Shown here: piece after piece, positions 28,615-38,677 of the stretch | Layout: each line of letters starts with the position of its first letter | Numbering within the stretch: position 1 is the stretch's first letter | Source of the DNA: Burkholderiaceae bacterium | Lineage (GTDB): Bacteria; Pseudomonadota; Gammaproteobacteria; Burkholderiales; Burkholderiaceae_E | Direction: 5' to 3' | NCBI GenBank assembly: GCA_023954135.1 | Contig: JAMLIN010000010.1 | Location: 43,549-107,548 of the forward strand | Length of the DNA stretch: 64,000 bases | Made by a program: the position numbers and the translations under genes | The notes under the pieces: model-generated | The model's database searches: none | The model's input: only the letters and a program-made list of their open reading frames with translations | What the model was told of the DNA's origin: nothing

Positions 28615-29724
28615 TCAGCTCGCGCGGGGATAGGAGCCGATGATCTGGAAATAGGCGGCCTGGTCGCGGATCTCGGCAAGCGCCGCGGCGACCGCGGCAT
28701 CGTCCTTGTGGCCGACGAGATCGACGTAGAAGAAGTACTCCCAGTCGCCCCGGCGAGCCGGGCGGGATTCGAAGCGCTTCATCGATACGCCGTGGCGCGC
28801 GAGCGGCTCGATCAGCCGGTGGACCGCGCCGGCCCGGTCCGGGACCGACAGGATCAGCGAGGTGAGATCGAGGCCCGAGGCAGCGCACTGGTAGGTGCCG
28901 ATGACCACGAAACGGGTGCGATTGCCGGGGCTGTCCTGGATGCCGGACTCGATCAGCGCGAGCCCGTAGGTCCGCGCGGCCGGCTCGCCCGCGATCGCGG
29001 CGAGCTTCGGATCGGCGGCGGCAAGGCGCGCCCCCTCGGCATTGGAGCTGGCCGGAACCCGTTCGACGCCGGGCGCGTTGCGATCGAGCCATCCGGAACA
29101 CTGGGCGAGCGCCTGGGGATGGGCGCAGATCCGCTCGATGCCCTCGAGCGTCCCGTGAAGGCTCATCAGGCAGTGCCGCACCGGAATCGATATCTCGCCG
29201 GAGACCGTGAGCGGCGATTCCAGCAGCAGGTCGAGCGTCCGGCTGATCGCGCCCTCGGTCGAGTTCTCGATCGGGACCACCCCGAAATCCGCATCGCCCG
29301 CCTCGGTGCGGCGGAAGGCTTCGTCGATCGTCGCGCAGGCGAGCGGATCGATGCCCTGGCCGAAGTGCTTGTGCGCGGCCTGCTCCGAGAAGGTTCCGGG
29401 CGGCCCGAGGTAGGCGACGCGCATGCGCCGCTCCAGCGCCCGGCAGGCGGAGATCACCTCGCGGTAGATCGCCTCGATCGCGGCGCCCGGCAACGGCCCC
29501 TTCGAGAGGGCGCGGAGCCGCTCGAATATCTGGGCCTCGCGCTCGGGGCGATAGACCGGCGCATCGGACTCGCGCTTGATCTCGCCGACCTCGCGGGCGC
29601 ACATGCCACGCGCGTTGAGCAGGTCGAGCATCTGCGCGTCGATCGCGTCGATCCGCTCGCGCAGCTTCAGCAGTCGCGGGTCGATGCCGGCCGGAGCCGG
29701 GTCGGTGGGCTTGTTCCCGCTCAT
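28615..29724 (-). CDS. pheA: Bifunctional chorismate mutase / prephenate dehydratase
   Basis: 369 residues. An AroQ chorismate mutase occupies about 15-95 ([20 protein letters not shown]), a prephenate dehydratase about 105-280 ([20 protein letters not shown] and [20 protein letters not shown]), and an ACT domain at the end with the Phe-binding motif [20 protein letters not shown]. It makes phenylpyruvate and is feedback-controlled by phenylalanine through ACT. The start overlaps the gyrA stop by four bases. serC, normally between gyrA and pheA in this group, is absent. Confidence 0.95.
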   Translation of the reverse strand: MSGNKPTDPAPAGIDPRLLKLRERIDAIDAQMLDLLNARGMCAREVGEIKRESDAPVYRPEREAQIFERLRALSKGPLPGAAIEAIYREVISACRALERRMRVAYLGPPGTFSEQAAHKHFGQGIDPLACATIDEAFRRTEAGDADFGVVPIENSTEGAISRTLDLLLESPLTVSGEISIPVRHCLMSLHGTLEGIERICAHPQALAQCSGWLDRNAPGVERVPASSNAEGARLAAADPKLAAIAGEPAARTYGLALIESGIQDSPGNRTRFVVIGTYQCAASGLDLTSLILSVPDRAGAVHRLIEPLARHGVSMKRFESRPARRGDWEYFFYVDLVGHKDDAAVAAALAEIRDQAAYFQIIGSYPRAS

Positions 29725-32342
29725 GGTCCGGACGCTCCGTCGTCGTCACCCTCCGGCGCCCGGCCGGGATCGCCGGTCTCGGCGCCGTCGTCGTCCTCGG
29801 GGTCGTCGGTCTCGACCACCCGCTGGACACCGGACAGCGAATCGCCCTCATCGACGGAGATCAGCGTCACGCCCTGCGTCGCCCGACCCATCTCGCGGAT
29901 CTCGACGACGCGGGTGCGCACGAGCACCCCGCCGTTGGTGATCAGCATGATCTCGTCGCCGTCCTCGACCAGCACCGCGGCGACGACGCGGCCGTTGCGC
30001 TCGCTCGAGGCGATCGCGATCATCCCCTTGGTGCCCCGGCCGTGCCGGGTGTACTCGGCGATCGGCGTGCGCTTGCCGTAGCCGTTCTCGGTCGCGGTGA
30101 GCACCGACTGGGTCTCGGATTCGGCGACCAGCATCGAGATCACGCTCTGGCCTTCCTCGAGGAACATGCCGCGCACACCGCGCGCGGTGCGCCCCATCGA
30201 CCGGACGTCGCCCTCGTGGAAACGCACCGCCTTGCCGGCGTCCGAGAACAGCATCACGTCGTGATGGCCATCGGTCAGGGCCACGCCCACGAGATGGTCG
30301 TCCTCGCCGAGGTCGACCGCGATGATCCCCGCCTTGCGCGGATTGGAGAACTCGGCGAGAGAAGTCTTCTTGACCGTGCCCAGGCGCGTCGCCATGAACA
30401 CGTAGGACTGCTCGTCGAACAGGCGCACCGGCAGCATCGCCGTGATCTTCTCGCCGTCGGCGAGCGGAAACAGGTTGACGATCGGCCGGCCGCGCGAGGT
30501 GCGGGTACCCTGCGGCACCTCCCAGACCTTGATCCAGTAGACCCGACCCCGGTCCGAGAAGCACAGGATCGTGTCGTGGGTGTTCGCGATGAACAGCTGG
30601 TCGATCCAGTCGTCATCCTTCTTGCCCGCGGCCTGCTTGCCGCGCCCGCCGCGACGTTGCGCCCGGTACTCCGACAGCGGCTGGCTCTTGATGTAGCCGG
30701 TGTGCGACAGGGTGACGACCATGTCGGTCGGGGTGATGAGGTCCTCGGCGCCGATCTCGGTGGCGTTGATCTCGATGCGCGAGCGCCGCTCGTTGCCGAA
30801 CTCGGCCCGGATCGCGCCGAGCTCGTCGGCGATGATGCGGGCGATGCGCTCGGGCCGGGCAAGGATGTCGAGCAGATCGCTGATCAGCTCGATGATCTCG
30901 CGGTACTCCTGGACGATCTTGTCCTGCTCCAGTCCGGTCAGGCGCTGCAGCCGCATCTGCAGGATCTCCTGCGCCTGGACGTCCGACAGCCGGTATTCGT
31001 CGCCGTGCAGGCCGAAGCCGGGGTCGAGCCCCTCGGGCCGGTAGCTCACGAGATCCTGGCCGGCGCGCTCGAGCATCGCTCGCGCCACGCCCGCGCTCCA
31101 GCCGCGCGCCATGAGGCGCTCCTTGGCGATCGGTGGAGTCGGCGACGCCTTGATCAGCTCGATCATCTCGTCGACGTTCGCGATCGCGACCGCGAGCCCC
31201 TCGAGGATGTGGCCACGCTCCCGTGCGCGGCGCAGCTCGAAAACGGTGCGGCGGGTGACCACCTCGCGCCGGTGCGCGAGGAAGTACTCGATCATCTCCT
31301 TGAGGTTCAGCAGGCGCGGCTGGCCGTCGACCAGCGCCACCATGTTGATGCCGAAGGTGTCCTGGAGCTGCGAGGCCTTGTAGAGATTGTTCAGGACGAC
31401 CTCGGCGCGCTCGCCGCGCTTGAGCTCGATCACCACCCGCATGCCCGACTTGTCGGACTCGTCGCGGATGTCGGAGATACCCTCGATGCGCTTCTCGTTG
31501 ACCAGTTCGGCGATGCGCTCGAGCAGCACCCGCTTGTTCACCTGGTAGGGAAGCTCGTCGACGATGATCGCTGTGCGCGAACCCCGGTCGATCTCCTCGA
31601 AGTGGGTCGCGGCCCGCATCACCACGCGTCCGCGCCCGGTGCGATAGCCTTCGCGCACGCCGGCGATGCCGTAGATCGTGGCTCCGGTCGGGAAGTCGGG
31701 CGCCGGCACCTTCTCGATCAGCTCGTCGATCGTGATGTCGGGCTGCTCGAGCACCGCGAGCGAGGCGTCGACCACCTCGCCGAGATTGTGCGGCGGGATG
31801 TTGGTGGCCATGCCGACCGCGATCCCCGCCGAGCCGTTGATCAGCAGATTGGGCAGGCGGGCCGGCAGGACCGTCGGCTCGTTCTCCTTGCCGTCGTAGT
31901 TCGGCTGGAAATCGACGGTTTCCTTGTCGATGTCGGCGAGCAGCTCGCTCGCGATCTTCTCGAGGCGGCACTCGGTGTAGCGCATCGCCGCCGCGTTGTC
32001 GCCGTCGATCGAGCCGAAGTTGCCCTGCCCGTCGACCAGCGGGTAGCGCAGCGAGAAATCCTGGGCCATCCGCACCAGGGTGTCGTAGATCGCGGAGTCA
32101 CCGTGCGGGTGGTACTTCCCCATGACCTCGCCGACCACCCGGGCGCACTTCACGTAGGGCCGGTTCCAGACGTTGCCCGCCTCGTGCATCGCGAACAGCA
32201 CGCGGCGGTGCACCGGCTTCAAGCCATCGCGCACATCCGGCAGCGCCCTGCCGACGATCACGCTCATCGCGTAATCGAGGTAGGAGCGTCGCATCTCCTC
32301 CTCGAGACTGATCGGCAAGGTTTCCTTGGCGAATGGATCCAT
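29721..32342 (-). CDS. gyrA: DNA gyrase subunit A
   Basis: 873 residues. The N-terminal breakage-reunion domain has [20 protein letters not shown] and catalytic Tyr122 in [10 protein letters not shown]. The quinolone region reads [11 protein letters not shown] with Ser83 and Asp87, the sensitive-type residues. The C-terminal half has the six-bladed beta-pinwheel with the GyrA box [10 protein letters not shown]. It introduces negative supercoils with GyrB. The acidic C-terminal tail ([15 protein letters not shown]) is typical. It overlaps pheA by four bases. Confidence 0.97.
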   Translation of the reverse strand: MDPFAKETLPISLEEEMRRSYLDYAMSVIVGRALPDVRDGLKPVHRRVLFAMHEAGNVWNRPYVKCARVVGEVMGKYHPHGDSAIYDTLVRMAQDFSLRYPLVDGQGNFGSIDGDNAAAMRYTECRLEKIASELLADIDKETVDFQPNYDGKENEPTVLPARLPNLLINGSAGIAVGMATNIPPHNLGEVVDASLAVLEQPDITIDELIEKVPAPDFPTGATIYGIAGVREGYRTGRGRVVMRAATHFEEIDRGSRTAIIVDELPYQVNKRVLLERIAELVNEKRIEGISDIRDESDKSGMRVVIELKRGERAEVVLNNLYKASQLQDTFGINMVALVDGQPRLLNLKEMIEYFLAHRREVVTRRTVFELRRARERGHILEGLAVAIANVDEMIELIKASPTPPIAKERLMARGWSAGVARAMLERAGQDLVSYRPEGLDPGFGLHGDEYRLSDVQAQEILQMRLQRLTGLEQDKIVQEYREIIELISDLLDILARPERIARIIADELGAIRAEFGNERRSRIEINATEIGAEDLITPTDMVVTLSHTGYIKSQPLSEYRAQRRGGRGKQAAGKKDDDWIDQLFIANTHDTILCFSDRGRVYWIKVWEVPQGTRTSRGRPIVNLFPLADGEKITAMLPVRLFDEQSYVFMATRLGTVKKTSLAEFSNPRKAGIIAVDLGEDDHLVGVALTDGHHDVMLFSDAGKAVRFHEGDVRSMGRTARGVRGMFLEEGQSVISMLVAESETQSVLTATENGYGKRTPIAEYTRHGRGTKGMIAIASSERNGRVVAAVLVEDGDEIMLITNGGVLVRTRVVEIREMGRATQGVTLISVDEGDSLSGVQRVVETDDPEDDDGAETGDPGRAPEGDDDGASGP

Positions 32343-32391
32343 CGGCGGGGCTCGTGGGCAGGGAAAAAAGAGGGAGAAAGCTCGAAGACGC

Positions 32392-32421
32392 TTGAGCAGC
32401 TAAACCTTTGAATTCTATCAT
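32392..32421 (+). promoter_or_regulatory. Possible sigma-70 promoter for the mtaD-like gene
   Basis: TTGAGC at 32392-32397 and TATCAT at 32416-32421 are separated by 18 bases, 40 bases ahead of the deaminase start. On the other strand TAGAAT (32417-32412) could be a -10 for gyrA, so the two promoters may overlap. Judged by eye only. Confidence 0.35.
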
Positions 32422-32460
32422 TTGGCGCCGACTCTTCCGGAGGGCGCCCGCGCGCATCCG

Positions 32461-33810
32461 ATGCCCACCCGCAGCACCGTCATCGCCCCCGCCTGGCTTG
32501 CCCGGGTCGAGCCGGGCCTCGATGTCGAGACCGGCATGGCCGTCGTCGTCCAGGGCGACCGGATCGCCGCGATCGAACCGGTCGACCGGGCGCGCGCCGC
32601 CCATCCGCAGGCCGAGTTCATCGACCTGCCCGGCCACCTGCTCTGCCCCGGTTTCGTGAACCTGCACTGCCATGCGGCGATGTCGCTGCTGCGCGGCGCC
32701 GGCGACGACCTGCCGCTCGAGCGCTGGCTCGGCGAGCGGATCTGGCCGATCGAAGGGCAGCTGATGTCACCCGAGTTCGTCCACGACGGCGCCCTGCTCG
32801 GCTGCCACGAGCTCCTGCTGGGCGGCGTCACCTGCGTGAACGACATGTACTTCTTTCCGGAGTCGATGCTGCAGGCCGCCCGGGCGCTCGGGATGCGGGC
32901 GAGCGCCGGCATCGTCGTCATCGATTTCCCGAGCGCCTGGGGCACCGGTCCGGACGACTATCTCGCCAAGGGGCTCGCCATGCGCGACCGCTGGCTCGAC
33001 GATCCGCTGGTCGGCTTCACCCTCGCGCCGCACGCTCCCTATACCGTGGGCGACGACGCCCTGCGGCGGGTCGCCACGCTATCGCAGGAGCTCGGCCTGC
33101 CCGTCCACATCCATGTGCACGAGACCGCGCAGGAGATCGCGCAGAGCGTCGAGCAGCACGGATGTCGTCCGCTCGAGCGGCTGCGCCGGCTCGGGCTGCT
33201 CGGGCCGGACCTGATCGCGGTGCATGCGGTCCATCTCGATCCCGCCGAGATCGCGCTGCTCGCCAGGCACTCGGCGAGCGTCGCGCACTGCCCGCACTCG
33301 AACCTGAAGCTCGGCAGCGGCATCGCGCCGATCGCCGAGCTTCTCGACGCCGGAGTCCGCATCGGGCTGGGCACCGACGGCGCGGCAAGCAACAACCGGC
33401 TCGATCTGTTGCACGAAGCACACACTGCGGCGATGCTCGCCAAGGGCGCTAGCCAGCGCGCCGAGGTCTTCCCGGCACGCGCCGTTCTCGAGGCGATGAC
33501 CTTGGGCGGCGCGCGCGCACTGGGGAAGGAGGATGAAATCGGCTCGATTCGAACCGGCAAACAGGCCGATCTGGTGGCCGTCGATTTGCACGCGCCAGAA
33601 TCCCGTCCCGTTTTCGACCCGATTTCTCACTTGATCTATACCGCCGGAAGGGAGCATGTTGCCGATGTCTGGATCGCCGGACACCATGTTGTTCGCAAGC
33701 GACAACTAGCCGCTATGAACGGCAGGACGGCCCTCTCCGACGTAGTTGGCCGGATCGGGGTGTGGCAGAATCGAATCAGTAGGATTCTGTCGGGTACTGC
33801 TGCATCCTGA
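32461..33810 (+). CDS. mtaD: TRZ/ATZ-family amidohydrolase (5-methylthioadenosine / S-adenosylhomocysteine deaminase type)
   Basis: 449 residues. Metal ligands of the amidohydrolase barrel are visible: HxH in VNLHCHAAMSLLRGAGDDLP at about 70, His in HIHVHETAQEIAQS at about 219, and Asp in GLGTDGAASNNRLDL at about 305. Members deaminate adenine nucleoside derivatives such as methylthioadenosine or S-adenosylhomocysteine in methionine salvage. In Burkholderiales this gene commonly precedes ompA and ubiG. The C-terminal approximately 25 residues are divergent. The ATG at 32461 is preferred to an in-frame one at 32422 because conservation begins there. Confidence 0.85.
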   Translation: MPTRSTVIAPAWLARVEPGLDVETGMAVVVQGDRIAAIEPVDRARAAHPQAEFIDLPGHLLCPGFVNLHCHAAMSLLRGAGDDLPLERWLGERIWPIEGQLMSPEFVHDGALLGCHELLLGGVTCVNDMYFFPESMLQAARALGMRASAGIVVIDFPSAWGTGPDDYLAKGLAMRDRWLDDPLVGFTLAPHAPYTVGDDALRRVATLSQELGLPVHIHVHETAQEIAQSVEQHGCRPLERLRRLGLLGPDLIAVHAVHLDPAEIALLARHSASVAHCPHSNLKLGSGIAPIAELLDAGVRIGLGTDGAASNNRLDLLHEAHTAAMLAKGASQRAEVFPARAVLEAMTLGGARALGKEDEIGSIRTGKQADLVAVDLHAPESRPVFDPISHLIYTAGREHVADVWIAGHHVVRKRQLAAMNGRTALSDVVGRIGVWQNRISRILSGTAAS

Positions 33811-33876
33811 GGCGTGGCGCGTGCCGGCGATATGGATTTCTCACCCAGAATCGTTCCGTTCCTAGCGAGGAGAAAC

Positions 33877-34524
33877 ATGAACAAACCGGTCAAAATGGCT
33901 CATCTGATCGCGACCGCCGTTTTTGCTGCGGCTTCGACCGCCGCGGTTGCGCAGACGGGCAGCGGCTATGTCGTAAGCCCTGACAACCAGGTCGTGGTCG
34001 ACCCGTTCGGCCTGTGCTGGCGTACCACGGGCTGGACCCCGGGCGACGCCACCAAGGACTGCGACGCCGATCTGCTGCCCAAGGAAGCGCCGAAGCCGGC
34101 CCCGCCGCCCCCGCCCCCGCCGGCTCCTGCCCCGGCCCCCGTCCCGGCCCCGGCGCCCGCGCCGCAAGCCGAGAAGGTGACCTTCGCGGCCGACGCGTTC
34201 TTCGATTTCGACAAGAGCGCGCTCAAGCCCGAAGGCCAGGCACGCCTGGATGACCTGGTCTCCAAGATCCGCGACATGACCCTGGAAGTCGTCATCGCCG
34301 TCGGTCACACCGACAGCATCGGCGCCGCCGACTACAACCAGCGTCTGTCGGTGCGTCGTGCCGAGTCGGTCAAGAGCTACCTGGTCAGCAAGGGCATCGA
34401 AGCCAACCGCGTCTACACCGAAGGCAAGGGCGAGAGCCAGCCGGTCGCGTCGAACCAGACGCGCGACGGCCGCGCCAAGAACCGCCGCGTGGAGATCGAG
34501 GTCGTCGGTACCCGCATGCGCTGA
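33877..34524 (+). CDS. ompA: OmpA-family outer membrane / peptidoglycan-associated protein
   Basis: 215 residues. Signal peptide MNKPVKMAHLIATAVFAAAS with cleavage near AVAQT, a short N-terminal domain with two Cys (GLCWRTTGWTPGDATKDCDA), a Pro-Ala linker of about 30 residues and a C-terminal OmpA domain (FFDFDKSALKPEGQARLDDL, NQRLSVRRAESVKSYLVSKG). It lacks the eight-stranded barrel of enterobacterial OmpA. It tethers the outer membrane to peptidoglycan. A strong GAGGAGA ribosome site precedes the ATG and a strong terminator follows, so it is probably abundantly expressed and monocistronic. Confidence 0.9.
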   Translation: MNKPVKMAHLIATAVFAAASTAAVAQTGSGYVVSPDNQVVVDPFGLCWRTTGWTPGDATKDCDADLLPKEAPKPAPPPPPPPAPAPAPVPAPAPAPQAEKVTFAADAFFDFDKSALKPEGQARLDDLVSKIRDMTLEVVIAVGHTDSIGAADYNQRLSVRRAESVKSYLVSKGIEANRVYTEGKGESQPVASNQTRDGRAKNRRVEIEVVGTRMR

Positions 34525-34562
34525 TCGCGCAACGCGACGCGGGCTTCGGCCCGCGAAGCAGG

Positions 34563-34592
34563 AAGCCCCGCTCAGGCGGGGCTTTTTCTTTT
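34563..34592 (+). terminator. Rho-independent terminator of ompA
   Basis: Stem AGCCCCGC (34564-34571) and GCGGGGCT (34576-34583) with loop TCAG, followed by TTTTTCTTTT. It lies about 40 bases after the ompA stop. Confidence 0.9.
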
Positions 34593-34617
34593 GTCGCCGG
34601 GCCGCCCCAAGACAAAA

Positions 34618-34738
34618 GGCGCCCCCTCGGGCGGGGTCGAGCCGGGAATTCGCGAAGCATTGCTTCGCGCCGGCGAGACCGGCCGCGCCTGCGAGCGCGG
34701 CCGAAGCAAGCCGAAGGCGCAGCGTGGGGGCTTTTTCC
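34618..34738. repeat. GC-rich intergenic repeat with internal hairpins
   Basis: Read on the minus strand it begins GCCCCCACGCTGCGCC and ends CCCGAGGGGGC, matching the ends of the repeat at 6025-6066. Inside are a CGCGAAGCA/TGCTTCGCG palindrome at 34651-34669 and a GGCCGCGC/GCGCGGCC hairpin at 34681-34702. The rightward end runs into GGGGGCTTTTTCCTTT, which could terminate transcription. It sits between ompA and ubiG and carries no gene. Confidence 0.6.
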
Positions 34739-34808
34739 TTTGTCGCCTAGAATGGGTCCGCCGGCCTGCGGCTTGCGCAGCCCCTGCCCGAACCGAGGAT
34801 TCAGCCTG

Positions 34809-35543
34809 ATGAGCGATACCGTCCATTCCCCGCCGGGCGCAACCAATGTGGATGCGGCCGAGCTCGAGAAGTTCCAGTCGATCGCCGCCAACTGGTGGGA
34901 TCCCGAATCCGAGTTCGCGCCGCTGCACCGGATCAACCCGCTGCGCCTCGCCTGGATCGAGGGCATCGCGCCGCTCGCCGGCCAGCGGGTGCTCGACGTC
35001 GGCTGCGGCGGCGGCATCCTCACCGAGGCGATGGCGTCGCGTGGCGCGCAGGTCACCGGCATCGATCTCGCACAGGCCTCCCTGCAGGTCGCCGAACTGC
35101 ACAAGCTCGAGAGCGGCGTGGCGGTCGACTACCGCTGCATCGCGGTCGAAGCGCTGGCCGAGGAAGCGCCCGCGCGGTTCGATACCGTGACCTGCATGGA
35201 GATGCTCGAGCATGTCCCCGATCCGGCTTCGGTGATCGGCGCCTGCGCGACGCTGGTTCGGCCCGGCGGCCATGTCTTTCTTTCCACCATCAATCGCAAT
35301 CCGAAGGCCTTCCTGCATGCGATCGTCGGCGCCGAATACCTGCTGCGCCTGCTGCCGCGCGGAACCCATCACTTCGACCGCTTCCTCAAGCCATCGGAGA
35401 TCGCGTCGGCGGCGCGCCGCCACCGGCTCGAGCCGCTCGAGACCTGCGGGATCACCTACAACCCGCTCACGAGAACCTATCGCCTCGCGCCCGATGACGC
35501 CTCGGTGAACTACATGATGGCCTTCCGCCGGCCGATGGACTGA
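34809..35543 (+). CDS. ubiG: Ubiquinone biosynthesis O-methyltransferase UbiG
   Basis: 244 residues. The N-terminal ELEKFQSIAANWWDPESEFA and LHRINPLRLAWIEG are UbiG signatures; motif I is VLDVGCGGGILTEAMASRGA and the later block is FLSTINRNPKAFLHAIVGAE. It performs both O-methylations of the ubiquinone ring with SAM. ATG 34809 chosen from conservation; the upstream in-frame extension lies in repeat sequence. Followed 14 bases later by gph, a conserved pair. Confidence 0.94.
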   Translation: MSDTVHSPPGATNVDAAELEKFQSIAANWWDPESEFAPLHRINPLRLAWIEGIAPLAGQRVLDVGCGGGILTEAMASRGAQVTGIDLAQASLQVAELHKLESGVAVDYRCIAVEALAEEAPARFDTVTCMEMLEHVPDPASVIGACATLVRPGGHVFLSTINRNPKAFLHAIVGAEYLLRLLPRGTHHFDRFLKPSEIASAARRHRLEPLETCGITYNPLTRTYRLAPDDASVNYMMAFRRPMD

Positions 35544-35556
35544 CCCTGCCGACGAC

Positions 35557-36228
35557 ATGACTGCACTCTCCGGACGGGCACCGCGTGCCGTGCTCTTCGA
35601 CCTCGACGGCACCCTGGCCGACACGGCCGCCGATCTCGCCGCGGCGATCAACACCATGCGCATCGCGCGCGGCCAGGCGCCGATGCCGCTGGCCGATCTG
35701 CGCGGCTACGCCTCGATGGGCGCGCGTGGCCTCGTGGGCCAGGGATTCGGCGTCGGTCCCGACGATCCCGAATTCCCATCCTTGCGCGACGAGTTCCTCG
35801 CCAACTACGAGGCGGCGATGCTGGTGCATACGCGCCTCTTCGACGGCATGGCCGAAGTGCTCGATGCGATCGAGAGCGCCGGCATGCGCTGGGGTGTGGT
35901 CAGCAACAAGGTCGAGCGCTATGTGCGCCCGATCATCGCCGGGCTGGGACTCGCCTCACGCTGCGGCTGCGCCGTCGGCGGCGACACCACCCCGACGCGC
36001 AAGCCCGATCCGGCGCCGCTGCTTCTCGGGGCGAAGCTGGTCGACGTCGCGCCGGCCGACTGCATCTATGTCGGCGACGACCATCGCGACGTCATCGCCG
36101 GGCGCGCAGCGGGCATGCGCACGATCGCCGCCGCCTATGGCTATTGCAGCGCCGGCCCCCCGCCTCGGCAATGGGGCGCCGATCACCTCGTCGAATCGGT
36201 CCCGGAGCTGTTGCGCTTCGTTCGCTGA
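35557..36228 (+). CDS. gph: Phosphoglycolate phosphatase (HAD family)
   Basis: 223 residues. HAD motif I VLFDLDGTLADTAADLAAAI with the nucleophilic Asp, motif II VVSNKVERYV, and motif IV YVGDDHRDVIAGRAAGM. It removes phosphate from 2-phosphoglycolate. Directly downstream of ubiG and probably co-transcribed. Substrate assigned from gene context and family. Confidence 0.9.
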   Translation: MTALSGRAPRAVLFDLDGTLADTAADLAAAINTMRIARGQAPMPLADLRGYASMGARGLVGQGFGVGPDDPEFPSLRDEFLANYEAAMLVHTRLFDGMAEVLDAIESAGMRWGVVSNKVERYVRPIIAGLGLASRCGCAVGGDTTPTRKPDPAPLLLGAKLVDVAPADCIYVGDDHRDVIAGRAAGMRTIAAAYGYCSAGPPPRQWGADHLVESVPELLRFVR

Positions 36229-36236
36229 AGGCCGCT

Positions 36237-36875
36237 TCAGCGTGCGGCCGTCTCCGACAGCCAGCCGGCGAGCTCGTCGAGGGCAGCGGCCACCGCGACA
36301 TCGAAGGCGGCAACCGCCCTGGCCGCATCGGCCTCGCCGACCGGCGCGGCGTGGCTGAATGCGCGGCGACCCAGGTTGCGACGCGTCGCGAGGTCGAGCA
36401 GCTCGGCCGAGAAGGCTACCCGGGCGATGCCCGGCTCGACAGCGGCATCGTGATAGAAGTCGTTCACCACGATGCGCAGGTACAGCTCGGCCCGCGATCC
36501 GCCCCCGATCGCGCCGACCTCGGCGAAGCCCCGGCGCGCGCGCAGGTCCCGTTCGACGATGCGCGCCAGGCGCTGGGCCACCGGCTCGGTCCAGCTCGCG
36601 AACTGGTAGTAGGCGCGCTGGGCGGGTGCCCGGGAATACGCGATCGAGGTCGCCTCGTAGAACGAGGATCCGGGCAGCACGTCGATCCAGAGGCCGCGCG
36701 GGTCGGTTCGCTGCGCGGTTTCGGCGGGCAGCGGCGTCGCCAGCTCGTACCAGGTCAGCGGCGTCGGATCGCCCGGACCGATCGAGATGCAGCCGGCCAG
36801 CAGGCCCGCGGCGGCGACCGCCGCGATCCTCCTCGCGGCCCGCCTCATGGCGTCCCGGGTGATGCTCCGCTTCAT
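36237..36875 (-). CDS. ABC transporter auxiliary lipoprotein (PqiC/MlaB-cluster type, DUF330-like)
   Basis: 212 residues. A lipoprotein signal with lipobox LLAGC at about residue 28, then LTWYELATPLPAETAQRTDP and IVERDLRARRGFAEVG, resembling the ABC-type transport auxiliary lipoprotein family. It is probably an outer-membrane-anchored partner of the MCE protein encoded upstream. The start overlaps the MCE gene by four bases. An alternative start eight codons downstream (MRRAARR) also keeps the signal peptide. Confidence 0.75.
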   Translation of the reverse strand: MKRSITRDAMRRAARRIAAVAAAGLLAGCISIGPGDPTPLTWYELATPLPAETAQRTDPRGLWIDVLPGSSFYEATSIAYSRAPAQRAYYQFASWTEPVAQRLARIVERDLRARRGFAEVGAIGGGSRAELYLRIVVNDFYHDAAVEPGIARVAFSAELLDLATRRNLGRRAFSHAAPVGEADAARAVAAFDVAVAAALDELAGWLSETAAR

Positions 36876-37861
36876 CGGGATTCCTCCCCGGGGCCGAGCT
36901 GGCGGGGGCCGGGACCGAGGACCGCGCCGCGGGGATCGCCGAGCCGCTCGGCGGTACGCGACAGCATGGCGGCGGCGGCCCGCATGTCGCGCGCGGTGAG
37001 CGAGAGCTCGGCCAGGGCATCGGCCGACACCTGCCTGGCCGTACCGCCGAGATCGCGGGTCGCAGCGCCGAAGTCTGCGAGGGCGGCCTTCGCCTCGTCG
37101 GCGGCGCCACGCAACTCCACCAGCGTGCGTCCACCCTCGTTGAGCACCATGCGCGCATCTCCGGTGAGCGGGCCCACCTGCGCGGTGAAGGCATCGGCCG
37201 CCGCGCCGATTCGCCGGCCGGTGCGCTCGAGCTCCTGCAGGCTGGCATCGAGCGAGGCGACGACGGTATCGACCTGCCCCAGCCGGGAGGCCAGCCCCGT
37301 CGACAGGTCGCGCAGGGCGAGCATGGTGTCGGAGAAAGCCTGGCGGTTGGCGGGCGTGAACATGCTGTTCAGGTTCGCCAGCGCCGATTCGGCGGTGATG
37401 ACGAGCCGGTTCGCCGATTCGGCGATCTGGTCGAGATCGGACGTGCCCTCGGCGATCACCGGGTAGGGCTCGCCCGGCGGCACCTCCACGAGCGGAGGGC
37501 CTGGCACCCCCGGCGTCTCGAGATTGATCCGCGCGATCCCGGTGAGCAGATTGCGGGCGACGATCGCGCTCGTGTTCTGGCTCACGGGCGTCGCACGCGC
37601 CACCCTGATGCGCACATCGACGACGTTGATGTTCTCCCGCTCGATGGTGAAGGCCTCGACCCGCCCGACCTTGATGCCGCGCATGTTCACGTCGCCGCCG
37701 ACCTGCAGGCCTTCGAGCGACTGGCGCTCGAAACGGATCGTGTAGTTCTGGTAGTCGGATGCCACCCCGGTGTGCGAGAGCCAGAGCATCGCAAAGCCGA
37801 GGGCGAGCACCAGCGCGACGATGACCGCGCCGATCAGGGTGTGTCGGGATTCGGGTTCCAT
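36872..37861 (-). CDS. MCE/MlaD-domain lipid-transport protein
   Basis: 329 residues. One N-terminal membrane helix (LIGAVIVALVLALGFAMLWL) and an MCE domain (IRFERQSLEGLQVGGDVNMR, then GIKVGRVEAF) followed by a long helical region of about 170 residues. Longer than E. coli MlaD (183), closer to PqiB/YebT-like or LetB single-domain proteins in general plan. It should form a periplasmic lipid channel between inner-membrane permease and the lipoprotein. Genes for ATPase and permease lie directly upstream. Confidence 0.87.
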   Translation of the reverse strand: MEPESRHTLIGAVIVALVLALGFAMLWLSHTGVASDYQNYTIRFERQSLEGLQVGGDVNMRGIKVGRVEAFTIERENINVVDVRIRVARATPVSQNTSAIVARNLLTGIARINLETPGVPGPPLVEVPPGEPYPVIAEGTSDLDQIAESANRLVITAESALANLNSMFTPANRQAFSDTMLALRDLSTGLASRLGQVDTVVASLDASLQELERTGRRIGAAADAFTAQVGPLTGDARMVLNEGGRTLVELRGAADEAKAALADFGAATRDLGGTARQVSADALAELSLTARDMRAAAAMLSRTAERLGDPRGAVLGPGPRQLGPGEESR

Positions 37862-37864
37862 GGG

Positions 37865-38677
37865 CTAGCCTGCGTGGCGAACGCCGTCGGGCGCCCGCGT
37901 ACTGAAATAGTCGCGGATCCAGGGATGGTCGACCCGCCGCACTTCCTCGAGTGTACCGTCGGCGATCAGCCTGCCATCGCCCAGGACGATCAGCCGCTCG
38001 ACGATGCCGAACAGGGTATCGAGGTCGTGGGTGATCATCAGCACCGTGATGCCGAGGTTGTGGCACAGGAAGCGCATCAGCTCGTCGAAGGCGCGCGCGG
38101 TGATCGGATCCAGCCCGGAGGTAGGCTCGTCCAGAAAGAGGATCTCCGGCTCGAGCGCGAGCGCCCGGGCGATCGCCGCGCGCTTCTTCATGCCCCCCGA
38201 GAGCTCGCTCGGCAGCTTGTCGCGCGAATCGATCGGAAAGCCCGCCAGCGACAGGCGCAGGTCGACCAGCGCATCGATCTGCTCCGCCGGCGTGCGGGTG
38301 TGCTCGCGCAGCGGCGTGGCGACGTTGTCCGCCACGCTGAGCGACGAGAACAGCGCGCCTTCCTGGAACATCATCCCGAAGCGTCGGCGCACTGTATCGA
38401 GCTCGGCCGGCGTCGCCCGCCAGACATCGGTGCCGAGCAGCCGCACCGTACCCGCGCTCGGGCGCAGCAGGCCGATGGTCTCGCGCAGCAGCACCGACTT
38501 GCCCGAGCCGCTGCCGCCGATCAGCGCCACCAGCTCACCTCGGCGGATGGTGAAATCGACGCCGGAGTGGATCTGCCGGCCGCCCAGGCGGGTCTGGATG
38601 CCGTCGAGCTCGATCACCGGCTCGGCCGGCGGCCTTGCCGCCGGATCGACGAGCGGCTCCGCCGCAGGCAGCTTCAC
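37865..38677 (-). CDS. Lipid ABC transporter ATP-binding protein (MlaF-like)
   Basis: 270 residues from GTG 38677. Walker A GGSGSGKSVLLRETIGLLRP at about 60, ABC signature LPSELSGGMKKRAAIARALA, Walker B EILFLDEPTSGLDP, and switch His in MITHDLDTLF. It powers the MlaE-type permease. The GTG overlaps the permease stop codon by four bases. The first 30 residues are Pro/Ala-rich and not conserved; the true start may be later, near the IELDGIQTRL segment. Confidence 0.88.
   Translation of the reverse strand: MKLPAAEPLVDPAARPPAEPVIELDGIQTRLGGRQIHSGVDFTIRRGELVALIGGSGSGKSVLLRETIGLLRPSAGTVRLLGTDVWRATPAELDTVRRRFGMMFQEGALFSSLSVADNVATPLREHTRTPAEQIDALVDLRLSLAGFPIDSRDKLPSELSGGMKKRAAIARALALEPEILFLDEPTSGLDPITARAFDELMRFLCHNLGITVLMITHDLDTLFGIVERLIVLGDGRLIADGTLEEVRRVDHPWIRDYFSTRAPDGVRHAG

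Noticed and set aside
30042..32411. Open frame of 789 codons opposite gyrA
   Set aside because: It is a codon-phase shadow of gyrA in GC-rich DNA: no conserved domain, His/Asp/Val-rich composition, no ribosome site.
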